This document shows positions 43,369 to 53,949 of a stretch of DNA of 64,000 bases, one piece after another (the stretch's first letter is position 1; each line of letters starts with the position of its first letter). Origin of the DNA: Dichotomocladium elegans. Lineage: Eukaryota; Mucoromycota; Mucoromycetes; Mucorales; Lichtheimiaceae. The translations under genes were made by a program, and so were the position numbers. The stretch spans positions 1 through 64,000 of the forward strand of contig JAIXMN010000005.1 in the NCBI GenBank assembly GCA_025716815.1, in the 5' to 3' direction. The notes beneath the pieces are model-generated. The model did not search any database and was not told the origin of the DNA. It saw only the letters and a list, made by a program, of their open reading frames with translations.

Positions 43369-45448
43369 TTAGAGTCGACCGCCAAGTCGTTTCGAAATCA
43401 GCCATTTCATGACAAACAACGTCAGCACGCCTGCGAGATATCCCGAGCCAGCGAATATCTTGTAACAAAAAAACGGCGATGCTCCCATGTGCTTCTCAAG
43501 CGCACCAGCAGCGTTGGGTCCAAACATGGAGACCAGCGTGATGAACAGAAATGCGGAAAGCCCGGACTGGAACCTGTCCATACCTGTGACGATCACCGTT
43601 ACGGATGAGGCTAAAGCGGGTCGTTAGTGCAAAAGATTCAGCCGGCGTGTGTGTGTGTGAAAATCGTACTCAGAGCAATAAACGAGCCGCCAAAAAATCC
43701 AAAGACAAGCGCAAAGGTAAGCAAAAGTCCAAAGGTGTTTGAAAATGTCCAGATCAGAAAGCAGCTCAGGCTGCTACAAATGCCGTATAGGATGACCGTG
43801 TTGACATGACCAAATCGGTCGGCTATAACCCTAACCAATGCTTTTAATCTACCCCCTCCCCTAAGAGCATGCGTGTTGATATGTAACACATTACCCTGAC
43901 ACCAGACGACCGATAAGATTCGCCGCCGATGCAGCCGAAATCAACGCGGAACCTTGGGTGCTTGAAAGACCCAAGAAGGTGGCATGAGCTATATATGAGA
44001 CAAAGTCATCGCTTATCTTTAGATTGCCGTAAAAAATGCATGCGATGCCAGCAGGGTGCTTTACATGGTAAATAAAAGTAAGGAACATAATACGACATCT
44101 CCATGAAAATGTCGGTCAGGCACCACAACAGAAACGGGACGCTCCTGAGCAAATCGAGCTGGAAGACCTCCTTGAGTTTGGGACGCTCTTCGCGCTTGTC
44201 TGCTCGATCACGAAACATCAGGCAGGAGATGACGCCTGTCACGGCCATGATGAGACCCAATATGCGATAGCACCTGAGACAAAATTGGGGGTGGGGTGGG
44301 GGGAAAGAAGGGTTTTCTGCTGTATCAATACACTCTATTTCCCCCATCCCTCATGGGTACAATCATACCAATGCGAATCAACGTGTGTATTTAGCGCAGT
44401 CATGAGTAACGGCATGATAAAGGAACCGAGACATGTCCCGGTAGATGCTAGGCCCAGCGCCAGACCCCGCTTTTTTTCGAACCATTGCGGCACAGCCGTC
44501 ATGGAAACCTTTAAACAGTGAAAAGCTCGGTAAACAAGAATCGCACCACTTGATAAATCGAAATCGATTGTTACATAGAACAGAATGGAGGCACCGGCTC
44601 CATAAAGAAATCCCTGGGTCAAATAAAGATGCCATATCTATCACACGTCAGTCATTTTGTTGTTGTTGGTCTTTGACGGCATCGATGCGTTCGAAGAAAA
44701 GCCGGTTTACCTTTGAGCTCCAACTTGCGCATTCAAGCCCAAGGACGCATAGACACACGGCAATCAAGGATGCCATCCGAACGCCGAGCATAGCTACCAT
44801 GAGCTGCGATACGGGCCCTAATAGATTCATGCAGATATTGGCTATCGTGCCGACAAATGACAGAGGAATCGTCGCGCCCGGGAAGTCACGGTGTTCGTAA
44901 TAGTCCTGCATCACTCCTATGAGACGGGACAAAAGTCTCGGTGCATGAAAAATCATGCCCTCTCAATTATCGAACCAATAATTTTTCTTTACCCCTGTGA
45001 AGAAGGAAACAAGTAAGATCACCTTGAACAATCGAGAAATGAGACACCCAAGTTTTTTTTTACCAGGCTTGAGCTATTCCTACTCCAGCAATTTGTGTAA
45101 GACAAGCTGCGGCAACGATCACCCAAGCATATCCACCGTCGACAGCCTCGTTAAGCTCTTCTTTTACTAGAAAGCTTGTCAAAATAAGATGGTGCACATG
45201 TCTCTGCGCGTGTGTTTATGTTTGGGTGGGTGGAGGGATAATTTTTTGTCAGGGAAAATAGACAATGTTATCTGTCGAAGAGAGTCAATACTTCTCAGAT
45301 TGACAATCAGAAAATACTGACCTTTTTGAGATTGACATGGTGGAACTACTTCCCCACAATTATCGAATTTTGGAGAGATATACGTACGATGGCGCTCTTT
45401 ATTATCAACCACAGTGACCTGGTCTTGCTCTAATGTCTTTTCATCCAT
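43369..45448 (-). CDS. Major facilitator transporter, monocarboxylate-porter type
   Basis: A 12-helix MFS protein of the MCT-like group, which moves small organic acids across membranes. The cytosolic N-terminus (MDEKTLEQDQVTV) leads to the family signature DGGYAWVIV at the first helix (near 45.15 kb). Later exons give PLSFVGTIANICMNLLGPVS, TQGFLYGAGASILFYV, the A-motif-like WFEKKRGLALGLASTGTCLG in the loop after helix 4, an acidic/basic central loop (DRADKREERPKLKE), and the C-terminal half (FLGLSSTQGSALISAASAAN, NLIGRLVSG). It ends in a di-Arg tail. Eight or so introns. The substrate cannot be told; fungal homologues are often called Mch-like. The ALG6 stop lies 145 bases upstream on the same strand. 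Confidence 0.88.
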
Positions 45449-45593
45449 CCTGTGCCGGTAGAGTAAAAGAAGGAAAAAGAAGAAAGGGAAAAAAGTCAAA
45501 ATTAAGGTCGATTGCACCGATGCGCAATCGCATAAAAGTTATTAACATGTGTCATTAAAAATTTCAGGATGAATATGAATTCGCCCCTATTTT

Positions 45594-47723
45594 TCACTCC
45601 ACTTTCTTTTTGGGCCTCTCTAACGTATTCTTCTCGACCATAACCTGGCGATACAAGAAGTACAACCAGAGAAGAACAAAATAACCGCAACTCAGCACGC
45701 AGTTGATCACAGTAAATAAATCAGGCAAGCGGTCTGGCGGGACCAATGTGGCCTCGGCGACATGCCAAGCCCCAAGTGTCGCATAGATCCCCTGAATAAG
45801 AGTTTAGGTCAGTGTTTACGGCTATATATCAATCAGGATCCCCAGCCAAAGTTACCAAACTCAAATACCGTCCTTGAGACGGTAATCCAGTCATCCAGTT
45901 CCATAAAACTGTGACGCAAACATATGCCAGCGTTAAATGCTCACGTTTTAAGAGCGGGAACATACTTGTTCATTCACGAATACGAGTGATGCGTCAGTTG
46001 ATGTATACAGGCTTCGAAGAACGACCATTTCCTGCGACGCTTTTTGTTATATTACCTAAACATGGCCACGTTATTGAACACCTGGACTGCGACGGGTTCT
46101 TCTTGAAGCATGAGCGTGGCAGGTAGTAGCGGAAGCAGGATCGATTTCTCATGCACCTGGAAAGAGAATAAGAAAAAGGCTAGGGACGTATTTAAAAGAG
46201 CATAACCGAAGCGGGCAGGGGAAGGCGCCATTCCCAAGTGGATACAGACCGGAAGGCAAGCCATGAAGGTAGTGCACAAGCTATTCGATCCAACATGTCT
46301 TAGACATTTTTGCAAATAGCATCATTGGCCTCTCCTCACCTTAAACGCACAGTAGCTTCAAGACTCAGCAAGTTTCGAAGCTTCACAATCACATTAAGTG
46401 CACACCACACATTGGCAACCTTGTCCTCGTAAAGACCACGAGCTACAGGAAAAATGCGGTGAACCACCTGCTGGAGTTGTTCGAGCGCGTGGAGCCAGGG
46501 CGAGAACAAAGTGCCGAGCGTTATAACCACGGTTATGCCGAGCTTTAATAAAAGAATCAACCTATTCACACTCATACACATTGAGCTCGGTATCCTCTTC
46601 CCTCTTGCTGTGCGCTGGCTCTTAACAAACCAACTGCCTCCTTTCCCTCATTCCCATTTTTCTTTACCCTTTCGTCGGCGTTGAAGCCTTGAAACATTGA
46701 CCAAGTAGAAAAGCGAACACCGCAAGGGCATAGTACAGTGCCATTTGTTTGAATCCGAGTGACAAACAAAAGGCAATTGATCCGAGAATATAATGGCCGG
46801 TAATCAACCCGTTGATTGTCCACAGGCTGAATCCCAACATGACATTATTGAATCTAACATAGCAAGGGGTGCTTAGCTTGCATAATACGCATCGCGTCTC
46901 ACTTACTGAAAGTGACCGTGATCTATCAATATCAGAGCAGGTTGCATAAGGATCAAGAATAGCGCAGTATGCTAGAATGACCGTATAATGAATTTCCAAA
47001 TAACAATGGAAATCCCCCCGCGAGATTCACCTTCTGTCGCTGTTCGGGATAAACGATCCGGCAAAAACACCATGCAGCAGGTACGTAAATGATGGCCTCG
47101 GAAATGAGAACCGTCGCTCGCATGAACATCTTGCTCTCGGCTGACTCTAGACCTCGTGATGCATCCAAAGCAAACCACACTGGATCAAACCAAGTTCCAC
47201 TATCTTGTCCATTCTGTGTTAATTCGGACCAGCTGCCTTTAAGAAGAGTAAACCCAGACAAACACTTGCATAAAACCACAAAGCAGGCTGTGAAACGCGG
47301 TTAAAGGCGGGTAGTCCAGCCCCCACCATTCGACATCGTAATTGTACCAGCGCGAATATGGCAAATGAAGAGTAATCTCCATCCAATGGCGCTGGGCCTC
47401 ATAATCACCGTACATGGGTGGTGTGTTGAACCCTAATGGAACGGTCAGCTCTTCATGATCAGTATCCACACGTGCTCTGACTCATTTCGAAGAAAAAGCG
47501 GTTTGCCTGAGTAAGGAGAGAGTGCCACGAGCCAGCGTACAAGCCAAGATGTAAACAAGATAATGAGAGGAATGGTCCAAGAGATGGGATAATCAGCTTG
47601 AGCGAGCCATCGAGCCACAGGCGAGCTCATCTTGGCTGCCATCGCGTGTGTAGTGAGAGGAAAAGAGTAAGAAATGGCTGAGTTATTTTCTTCGATGTGA
47701 GTGAGGGAAGGAGAGGTTTGCAT
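45594..47723 (-). CDS. ALG6: ALG6 alpha-1,3-glucosyltransferase (dolichyl-P-Glc : Man9GlcNAc2-PP-dolichol)
   Basis: Adds the first glucose to the lipid-linked N-glycan precursor in the ER lumen; belongs to the ALG6/ALG8 (GT57) membrane family. Hallmarks: LSPYSG joined to [20 protein letters not shown], then [20 protein letters not shown] with the acidic D/E pairs typical of the catalytic loop, [17 protein letters not shown], and many membrane helices. The C-terminus ends with a short Lys-rich tail (PKKKVE) that may act as an ER retrieval signal. Intron 1 (47433-47516) begins with GC, not GT, and ends ATTAG; it rejoins YSG to FNT exactly. The start could be 47723 or the internal Met at 47642 (MAAKMSSP). 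Confidence 0.93.
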
Positions 47724-47859
47724 CGACCGTGTTGACCAGGCCTTAACCAGATGCTACGAATACAATTTTGCACTGGCTTCCGTCGCTTTCTTACAAAGTC
47801 AAAAAAAAAACAGACAAATCATCGACTGATGATAGGTGGCAGAAGCGTAGGATGTTGGT

Positions 47860-48927
47860 TTAGTCATTTGATTTGTCTAGCTGAAGGGCATGGTAAAGAG
47901 CCAGACTAGACAGAAGCTTAGCATCAGGTGCGGTTTTCCAAGCGTCTCTGAGTGGAACCAATTTTAATGTGATATTTTCACCGGAATCTCGCATGCCCGT
48001 CAGCTTCCCTTCAAGGTCTTTGATGTCTTTTGACTTCATTTTCTTGATGCATAAAAAGAGTCTCAAGAACTCATCTAAAAAGAAAGAAAAACAGGTTGAA
48101 CCCACCTGTTCTCCCGATTTGAAAGCCTTCTCTTTGTCATCTCTCAACGTGCCCTTACCACATCCTCCAGCAGAAGGATAAACACCTTGCCAACGATCGC
48201 CGTATGCCTTCGCGGTCATATCAATCAGTTCGTCTTCTTCGATCTTTAAGCCTAAGATTCTCCATCTGAATATTTTATACTTTCCGTTCTGTCTCTTGCT
48301 TTCTTTGATAGACATATTCCGTTACCTGTCTCTTCAAAGATCTCGCGAGCTGCGGTGCCGGTGAAATTCCCTGAACCATCCAACATGCCTGCCGGGATCT
48401 CAGGAAAGGCCAGACACGCCGTAGCTATGCGCGGCTGGACGGTCAGCAAGACGAGATCGTCTTTTTTGGCATCGTCGCTGGATTTTAGAATGGTCAAGAC
48501 GCCCACCGATCCTCCGCGCTATCATGATCCATTTTTTATTGGAACCCAAAGCCATTCTCTCTCTCTCTCTCTCTCTCTCTCTGCCGGAGAAGGGAGAGGG
48601 ACGCAACGTCTTTTATGTTTTTCTTACCATAAAAGTGATTCCCGGTGCGCTCTTGCCGTTCTCTTTGAAGCGAACATCAGCGTTGAATTTGACAAAGCCA
48701 AGTTTGCCAGATGAGAAGACGTCTGCGCTCTGAATCTCAATAGACCGGACGTCCATCTCGCTGTCTCTTTCCTGTTGCGCCTTGTCAAACCGATGGACCC
48801 ATTCTTTGAATGGCTCGAATGCGAGCACTTTGTCTCGGATAGCAGGGTCTGCGCCGACTACAGGGACGATCTGCTGAGCTATGCGAACGTGATGCGACAT
48901 GCGGAAAAGGGCACGCGAAAGATGCAT
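47860..48927 (-). CDS. Nudix hydrolase, ADP-sugar pyrophosphatase (NUDT14/NUDX14-like)
   Basis: Nudix enzymes cleave nucleoside diphosphates linked to another group, here probably nucleotide sugars. Exons give VLAFEPFKEWVHRFDKAQQ, then GVLTILKSS, then the Nudix region FPEIPAGMLDGSGNFTGTA followed by REIFEETG (the REUxEE core is complete, the first part of the box is the divergent form seen in this subfamily), and then KIEEDELIDMTAKAYGD, YPSAGGC and a C-terminal domain (ENITLKLVPLRDAWK). Three or four introns. The start is 48927 (MHLSRALFRMSHHV, a possible mitochondrial presequence) or 48900. A (CT)n run lies in the intron near 48555-48582. Confidence 0.87.
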
Positions 48928-49080
48928 AAAAACTTTCAAGAGAGAGAGAGCGCGCGCTCGCTCGCTAGCGTACGGGCATATCGGGGGTGGGGGCGGGCAT
49001 CCCCGCCCACCTCCCCCCCCCAACCAAAAAAAAGAAATTCCACTGGGTTATTGACGTATTTATTTGTTAACGAAATGATT

Positions 49081-49737
49081 TCACTTTTCCTCATCGGGGT
49101 TATCTTGCGCACGATGGCGTGGTTTCATACTGTCAATACCCATGGAATCCACAATCGATCGTCGTCGCAACTGTTCGGTTTCTAACCGTAATTCGGGACT
49201 CGCCATATCATCCGCGCTCTTTGCCATACGAACGATTTCAGTGTAACTGCTACTACTGCCCATTATTTATTTCTTGAACCTTACCATGCGTGCAAACGTA
49301 GTCGGGGTGACCGACCCGGATAGAATGCGTTTGCGCAAAGGGTTTTTTGGGTCTTTGAGATTGAACACATGGGAGCGCAATGACGCTTTGTAGTCGTTGC
49401 TGGTTTGCTGGTCGTGTGATTTGTAGATTGCGTCTTCAATCTGTCCTGCAAGCTTAGCCAGATCCTCTGCTAAACCCATCCAGTTCAAAACCCTCCCCAA
49501 CCCCGGGATGGGGGGCGGGAGAGATATTGGTGATTTTATTTTAGGCAACAAAAAAAAAACCAAACCAATGAACAATTATTACCTGGATCCGCATTATTCG
49601 AACAAGTCAGTGCTTCGCGAATGAGCTCTGTCGCTTGAAGATATCGAATAAAGAATAAGCAACACTATCGCCAAACCACCTCCCTAAGGCACACATATTA
49701 CACAAGCAAATGCACCTTTGCGTCTAACGGGGTCCAT
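49081..49737 (-). CDS. Stand-alone TFIIS central-domain (TFIIS-M) protein, no zinc ribbon
   Basis: Four exons (49716-49737, 49583-49633, 49285-49466, 49081-49218) give 130 residues in exact frame. Almost all of it is the TFIIS central domain that grips RNA polymerase II: MDPVRRKATELIREAL, EDAIYKSHDQQTSNDYKA, SLRSHVFNLKDPKNPLRKR, ILSGSVTPTTFARM joined to SADDMASPELR, and RRRSIVDSMG. Full TFIIS also has an N-terminal LW domain and a C-terminal zinc ribbon with the acidic hairpin that drives transcript cleavage. Neither is encoded here: the protein starts at the domain edge and ends at DNPDEEK. It may be a split-off paralogue acting as a competitor or a subunit. Upstream exons for an LW domain were not found before the divergent next gene. 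Confidence 0.8.
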
Positions 49738-50128
49738 GGTGGATAAGAGGAGGGAAAAAAAAAGAAGAAGAAGAAGAAAGCAGTCGAGACTGAAGCTTTT
49801 TTGGGGCCTGTCCGCCTTCGCTCTTTTGTAGAGAACAGAGCCAATCGAAAAACGTGTCCCAAAAATTAAACGCTATCGATACGAATTTCGCATGAAAATT
49901 TGTGTTTGTGTGCATGGCATTTTTTACTAGTGTCGTCGCGTGACTCACATATACACACACACACGCACACACGCACGCACACTCACACAAAAAAAAACTC
50001 CCTTAAGGCACCCAACGATTATCCCACCATTTTCATATAAAAAGGAGAAGAAAAATTCATACTTGACCTTTTTTTTTTCTACCTTTCTTTTCCTTTTTTT
50101 TTTTTTACTCTCAAGATACTGTGAAAAA
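49738..50128. promoter_or_regulatory. Divergent promoter region
   Basis: 391 bases between two divergent starts. It contains an AGA/GAA-rich block (49755-49780), CA-rich repeats (49953-49990) and T-runs (50070-50105). No TATA box stands out. Confidence 0.4.
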
Positions 50129-50422
50129 ATGATCTCAGGTGGTGCTATCATCGCTCGCCGCTTCCCAAAATTGGGTGGCATCTTCTCCCGCTTTTACACA
50201 GTGATCCCAAAGTCGCCTCATCAACCCAGTTTGACAAAGGATCCCCATCAAGAACCTGCAAATTCGATCCACGCGCTTTACAACAAGGAGCCGGATACAG
50301 ACCACCGTCTCGATGAGCATCAGTGGGTCTCACATCGTTCCTTGTCGGGTGACCACCAGCAACAAAAGACTGCTGTCGGCGACGTTTTCAATCCTTCAGT
50401 AAACACCGTGTTTGACGAGTAA
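50129..50422 (+). CDS. Small mitochondrial-type protein of unknown function
   Basis: A single frame of 97 residues. The N-terminus MISGGAIIARRFPKLGGIFS is basic and amphipathic with no acidic residue in the first 30, a typical mitochondrial import signal. The remainder is polar and rich in His, Gln and Asp (HQPSLTKDPHQEPAN, DTDHRLDEHQWVSHRS) and ends GDVFNPSVNTVFDE. The D/E-H-x-W-like centre and small size recall short assembly factors or stress proteins of mitochondria, but no family was recognised. It is followed by a TATATTTATATA-rich 3' region. Confidence 0.7.
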   Translation: MISGGAIIARRFPKLGGIFSRFYTVIPKSPHQPSLTKDPHQEPANSIHALYNKEPDTDHRLDEHQWVSHRSLSGDHQQQKTAVGDVFNPSVNTVFDE

Positions 50423-50632
50423 ACACTATCGCTCTAGTCGCTCTTTGACCTGTGTATATATATTTATATATATTTATAAAATATCCATCTTCATTTTCTG
50501 TTCAATGAAAAACTTCTTTTTCCATGTCCCACGCTGATTTACAGTGTAGCCTGCAAAGGAAAAAGATTTATGCCTGTGCAGATGGGTATCACAGATTGCG
50601 TGGAAAACGGAGCATTCTCCTATCGGACCCTT

Positions 50633-53600
50633 CTAAATAAATGGGATACTATCCATGTCAAACTCGACATCCTCATCATCCATGTCGAAATTCGGCTCTT
50701 TGTTTATATCACCGTTTGGAACAGTCTCTTCCACTTGCTTCTTTTGGGCACGATTATCCGCTGTTGCTGTTGCTGGTGATGATGGCAGTTCTTCGGCTAA
50801 GGATGATTTGCGGGTCGCAAACGTACGTGATAAGGTCGTGCGCATTCCGCCAAACCCTCCAGTGATGACCCTGTTCACAATGCTGGACGAGGAGGAAGTG
50901 GACGGCACGGGAGATACGTGCTCAGAAGGCGGAGTCGTCGGGTTCGATTCGGGTGACGATAGTGACTCGTCTTCCTTCGCAGCGATCGCATCAAGCGACC
51001 GAATGCTGACAGCGTCCGGACTGGTTCTACCGCTGCTATCTATGCTGTCTTTCCGCACAAGCGACGGCGACGAGGCGGCGGAATGGTAGTGATACCCAAT
51101 GCCCACGGCCCTGGCAGAATCACTCGTGGAGGACCGCGAAGTGAAACTACGGAGGATACCTCGTGTCCGGCGTTTCTGAACATCTGACTCGACCACTGCA
51201 GAGGCCGGCAGCGACTTGGACGGGTCTGGTTTTATAGGCACTGGCTTCGGGGATGTAGGTGGCGGTCTAGTGTCCTCTGAGAGTTCTGGAATGTCGATTT
51301 TCGGCAGCGGTTGCTTCCAGTAATTCCAGTCGCTGTACTCTTCCGAGATCGACCTGTTAATGGGTGGAAATATCTGGTCGACTAGGTCATTGAGGTGGAT
51401 ATAGGATGACAGGAAGCCGAGGAGCAGCTCTAGTTTCACGTTGCCGTTGGGGTCAATGGTGAATATGCGAGACGCGGGGACCTCCACACTGCGGTAAGAG
51501 ATGGCGTCTGTAATACGGTTGCCAAAGCCGGCATAAAATGGATTATAATCACCAAACAAGCGAAGTACATCGCGCAAGCACGCCATCTTGAATACCTCTG
51601 GCTTGCGCATAATGACTTCCCTGTGGAAGGATGTGAAAAGCCGGTCGGGTGACATGATCACAGGACCATCCGGGAGTGTGTATTTTCCTTGCTCGACTTG
51701 TTTAAGGTAATTCCGAGTATAGTCGGCCTGGCCAATAGCTCGGCTCGTCAGATAGAGAATGTGGTACCCATTATTTCTAATATCCGTGTATAGTTTTGCA
51801 ACACCATTGTGGGTCCAATCTTTTCCAATCATTGTGAACACATGACCTAGCGCGTCCGACTTGGTAATGGTGCCGTCAATATCGGAAATCACAATTTGGA
51901 TGTCATAATCCCAAAAAAAGATCTGCGCAGTGCAAGATGCTGTCCCCTGATAAGCCGATGTTACAGAATACGTTATCGTGTTTGGTCCCTTTTTGAGACC
52001 TAGACTCTTGAGTTGTTCCGAGGTCAGACGAAGGGTCTTGGCGTAATTTTTTTGAAAAGATACAGCAGTTGACACAGTATGTGGTCCCGGGGCTTCTTGC
52101 TCTGCAACCCATCCAACAGAGGTCGTGGTCGTCATCGTCGTAAACCGTGTCACTGTTTCCTTGTCGTCCTCGCTCGGCCCGGTTCCTTCGAGATCACCTG
52201 CATCTGCTACTGACGACTGGCTCCACCACTGTCGCCATCCGCGTCCAAAAAGGTACGATTCGCGACTGTCGGGCTCCTTGTCAAGTGCTTTGCCAGGTCG
52301 ATCGAGCGGATACTCCGCACCCTCGCTCAGCGGTTCATGGAACAAGAAAAGCGATGTGAAGAGCGGACCTTTGTGGGTGGCACCGAAATAGCGCCCTTCA
52401 TACCGGAACACCAAATAGCGATCGTTAAGGATGTTGGGATTATGTACAAATTTTTCATAGGTTATCTGGTGTTGGTCAAAAATCCGACTATTTTCGTTTC
52501 CTTCACTCGTAAATGCATATAAACCACAGAGGCTCATTTCTATCCGATAAACCACGCCGGGCTCAAGCTGCAACTTGGTGTCTAATACAGCTTCCTTGGT
52601 ACCAGATTTCTCCGATATAGTATGGCTCTTTTCTTTATCAACCTTCTCTTCGAGGTCATGGTTTTTGTCGCCATCCAGTGGCACTGTTGAGGTATTTGCG
52701 TGTTCGAGCTGGCGATTCGCTTCCTTTGGTGTTGTGGCTCTTTTATGGTGATCTTCGTTCTCTGTCTTATAACCAGCGATATCGAGAACGATGGATTCGC
52801 GGTCGTTGCGGCCAGATGAGGGATCTACGTGTTTCTGGGCATGGAGATGATCATAGGGTAAATCGACTGTCTGATGCTTCGGAATATGCGTCACATCCAT
52901 CCATTTAGTTTTTGTGTCGCCATTCGCTGGTCTGACAATGAATGTCTCCTTCGCAATTGTGGTACTGGTAACCGCCTCATGCGGCATGGTACGCTCGAGT
53001 AGTACAGACCCATCAGCGAGAGGATATGTGTCATGTGTTGGACTTGATGAGGCTTCATCGAGCGACAAATTCTCGGTGTCTTGTTCTATAGATTCTAGCT
53101 TGTGGTAAGGATCCACCTTCGTAACCACCTTATCTAGCTGCTCCTCAATGATCATCTTGGGCGACTGTAGCTCGGCTGGCATGGGCACTTTATCTATATA
53201 GTTGCTGGTGTTTTGCGCTCGATCATTCTCATCAAACTCATCTTCTTGGTCCAGAGGGGTTGTTCTCCGTTGGTCATCCTTCGATGCGCCAATGTCTAGA
53301 TAAGGTGGATCCTAAAGAAAGTGAGGATCGGATTGTTCAGTTTGAGATCACGTTATCAAGCCATCAGGAAGGAGGGGCAACTTGCCTCGCTGGTCCTTCT
53401 CCTTGCATCGGCAGCTCCCAAGAGAGGCGATGTCTGGAACTCTTCAGGTACTTCGTGGTCCGTCTCAAATACGAAAAATGCCTCCCCTGCTTCACCCAGT
53501 TTCATTGCATAAGGCACTTCTTGATCGTTTATCGTCAGTGTCACCTTTTGAAGTCAAAAGTAATCAATCCAATTGTTTGACAAATCGTTTCCCCCCCACA

Positions 53601-53865
53601 CACTCTCTCTTTTGTAGCAGCTGCGTTATGTATTCTCCCAACCATTTTTTTTCCTTCCGACAACGAAACACTCTACCTTCTTCTCCTGCGGCATGAGAAG
53701 CGACAATTTGCCGAAGCGGACATGAAAGGGTGAGCATGCCAAGTCGCCATCCTTTTGTTGAACGACGACAATGTCGATGGCACCGGACAGCGTAGCCGGG
53801 TTCAGCTCGTTGTAAAAGTTATGGACCGATGTGAACAGATTGCTCAATCTTCCAACGAAGGCCAT
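50633..53865 (-). CDS. PAH1: Lipin / phosphatidate phosphatase
   Basis: Dephosphorylates phosphatidate to diacylglycerol at the ER and nuclear membrane, steering lipid toward storage. Exon 1 (53677-53865) encodes the N-LIP domain start (MAFVGRLSNLFTSVHNFY, then ATLSGAIDIVVV), completed by exon 2 (VTLTINDQEVPYAMKLGEAG). A long disordered acidic part follows, then the C-LIP/HAD domain with DIDGTITKSDALGH (the catalytic DxDxT). An Ser-rich tail ends in an acidic patch DDEDVEFDMDSIPF like the one that binds the Nem1-Spo7 phosphatase in yeast. Intron 1 is 53545-53676. Intron 2 starts at 53381 and ends at 53296 (in frame) or 53312 (preserves DPPYLDIG but shifts frame). The EDEM-type gene ends only 84 bases upstream. 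Confidence 0.94.
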
Positions 53866-53949
53866 TGAGGAGGTTTTGCCGAGACGGAGGTGGCACGAAA
53901 AGTTTCGAAAGAAAGAACGTTTTAAGATGGTGCTTTATTTTTTATTTTT

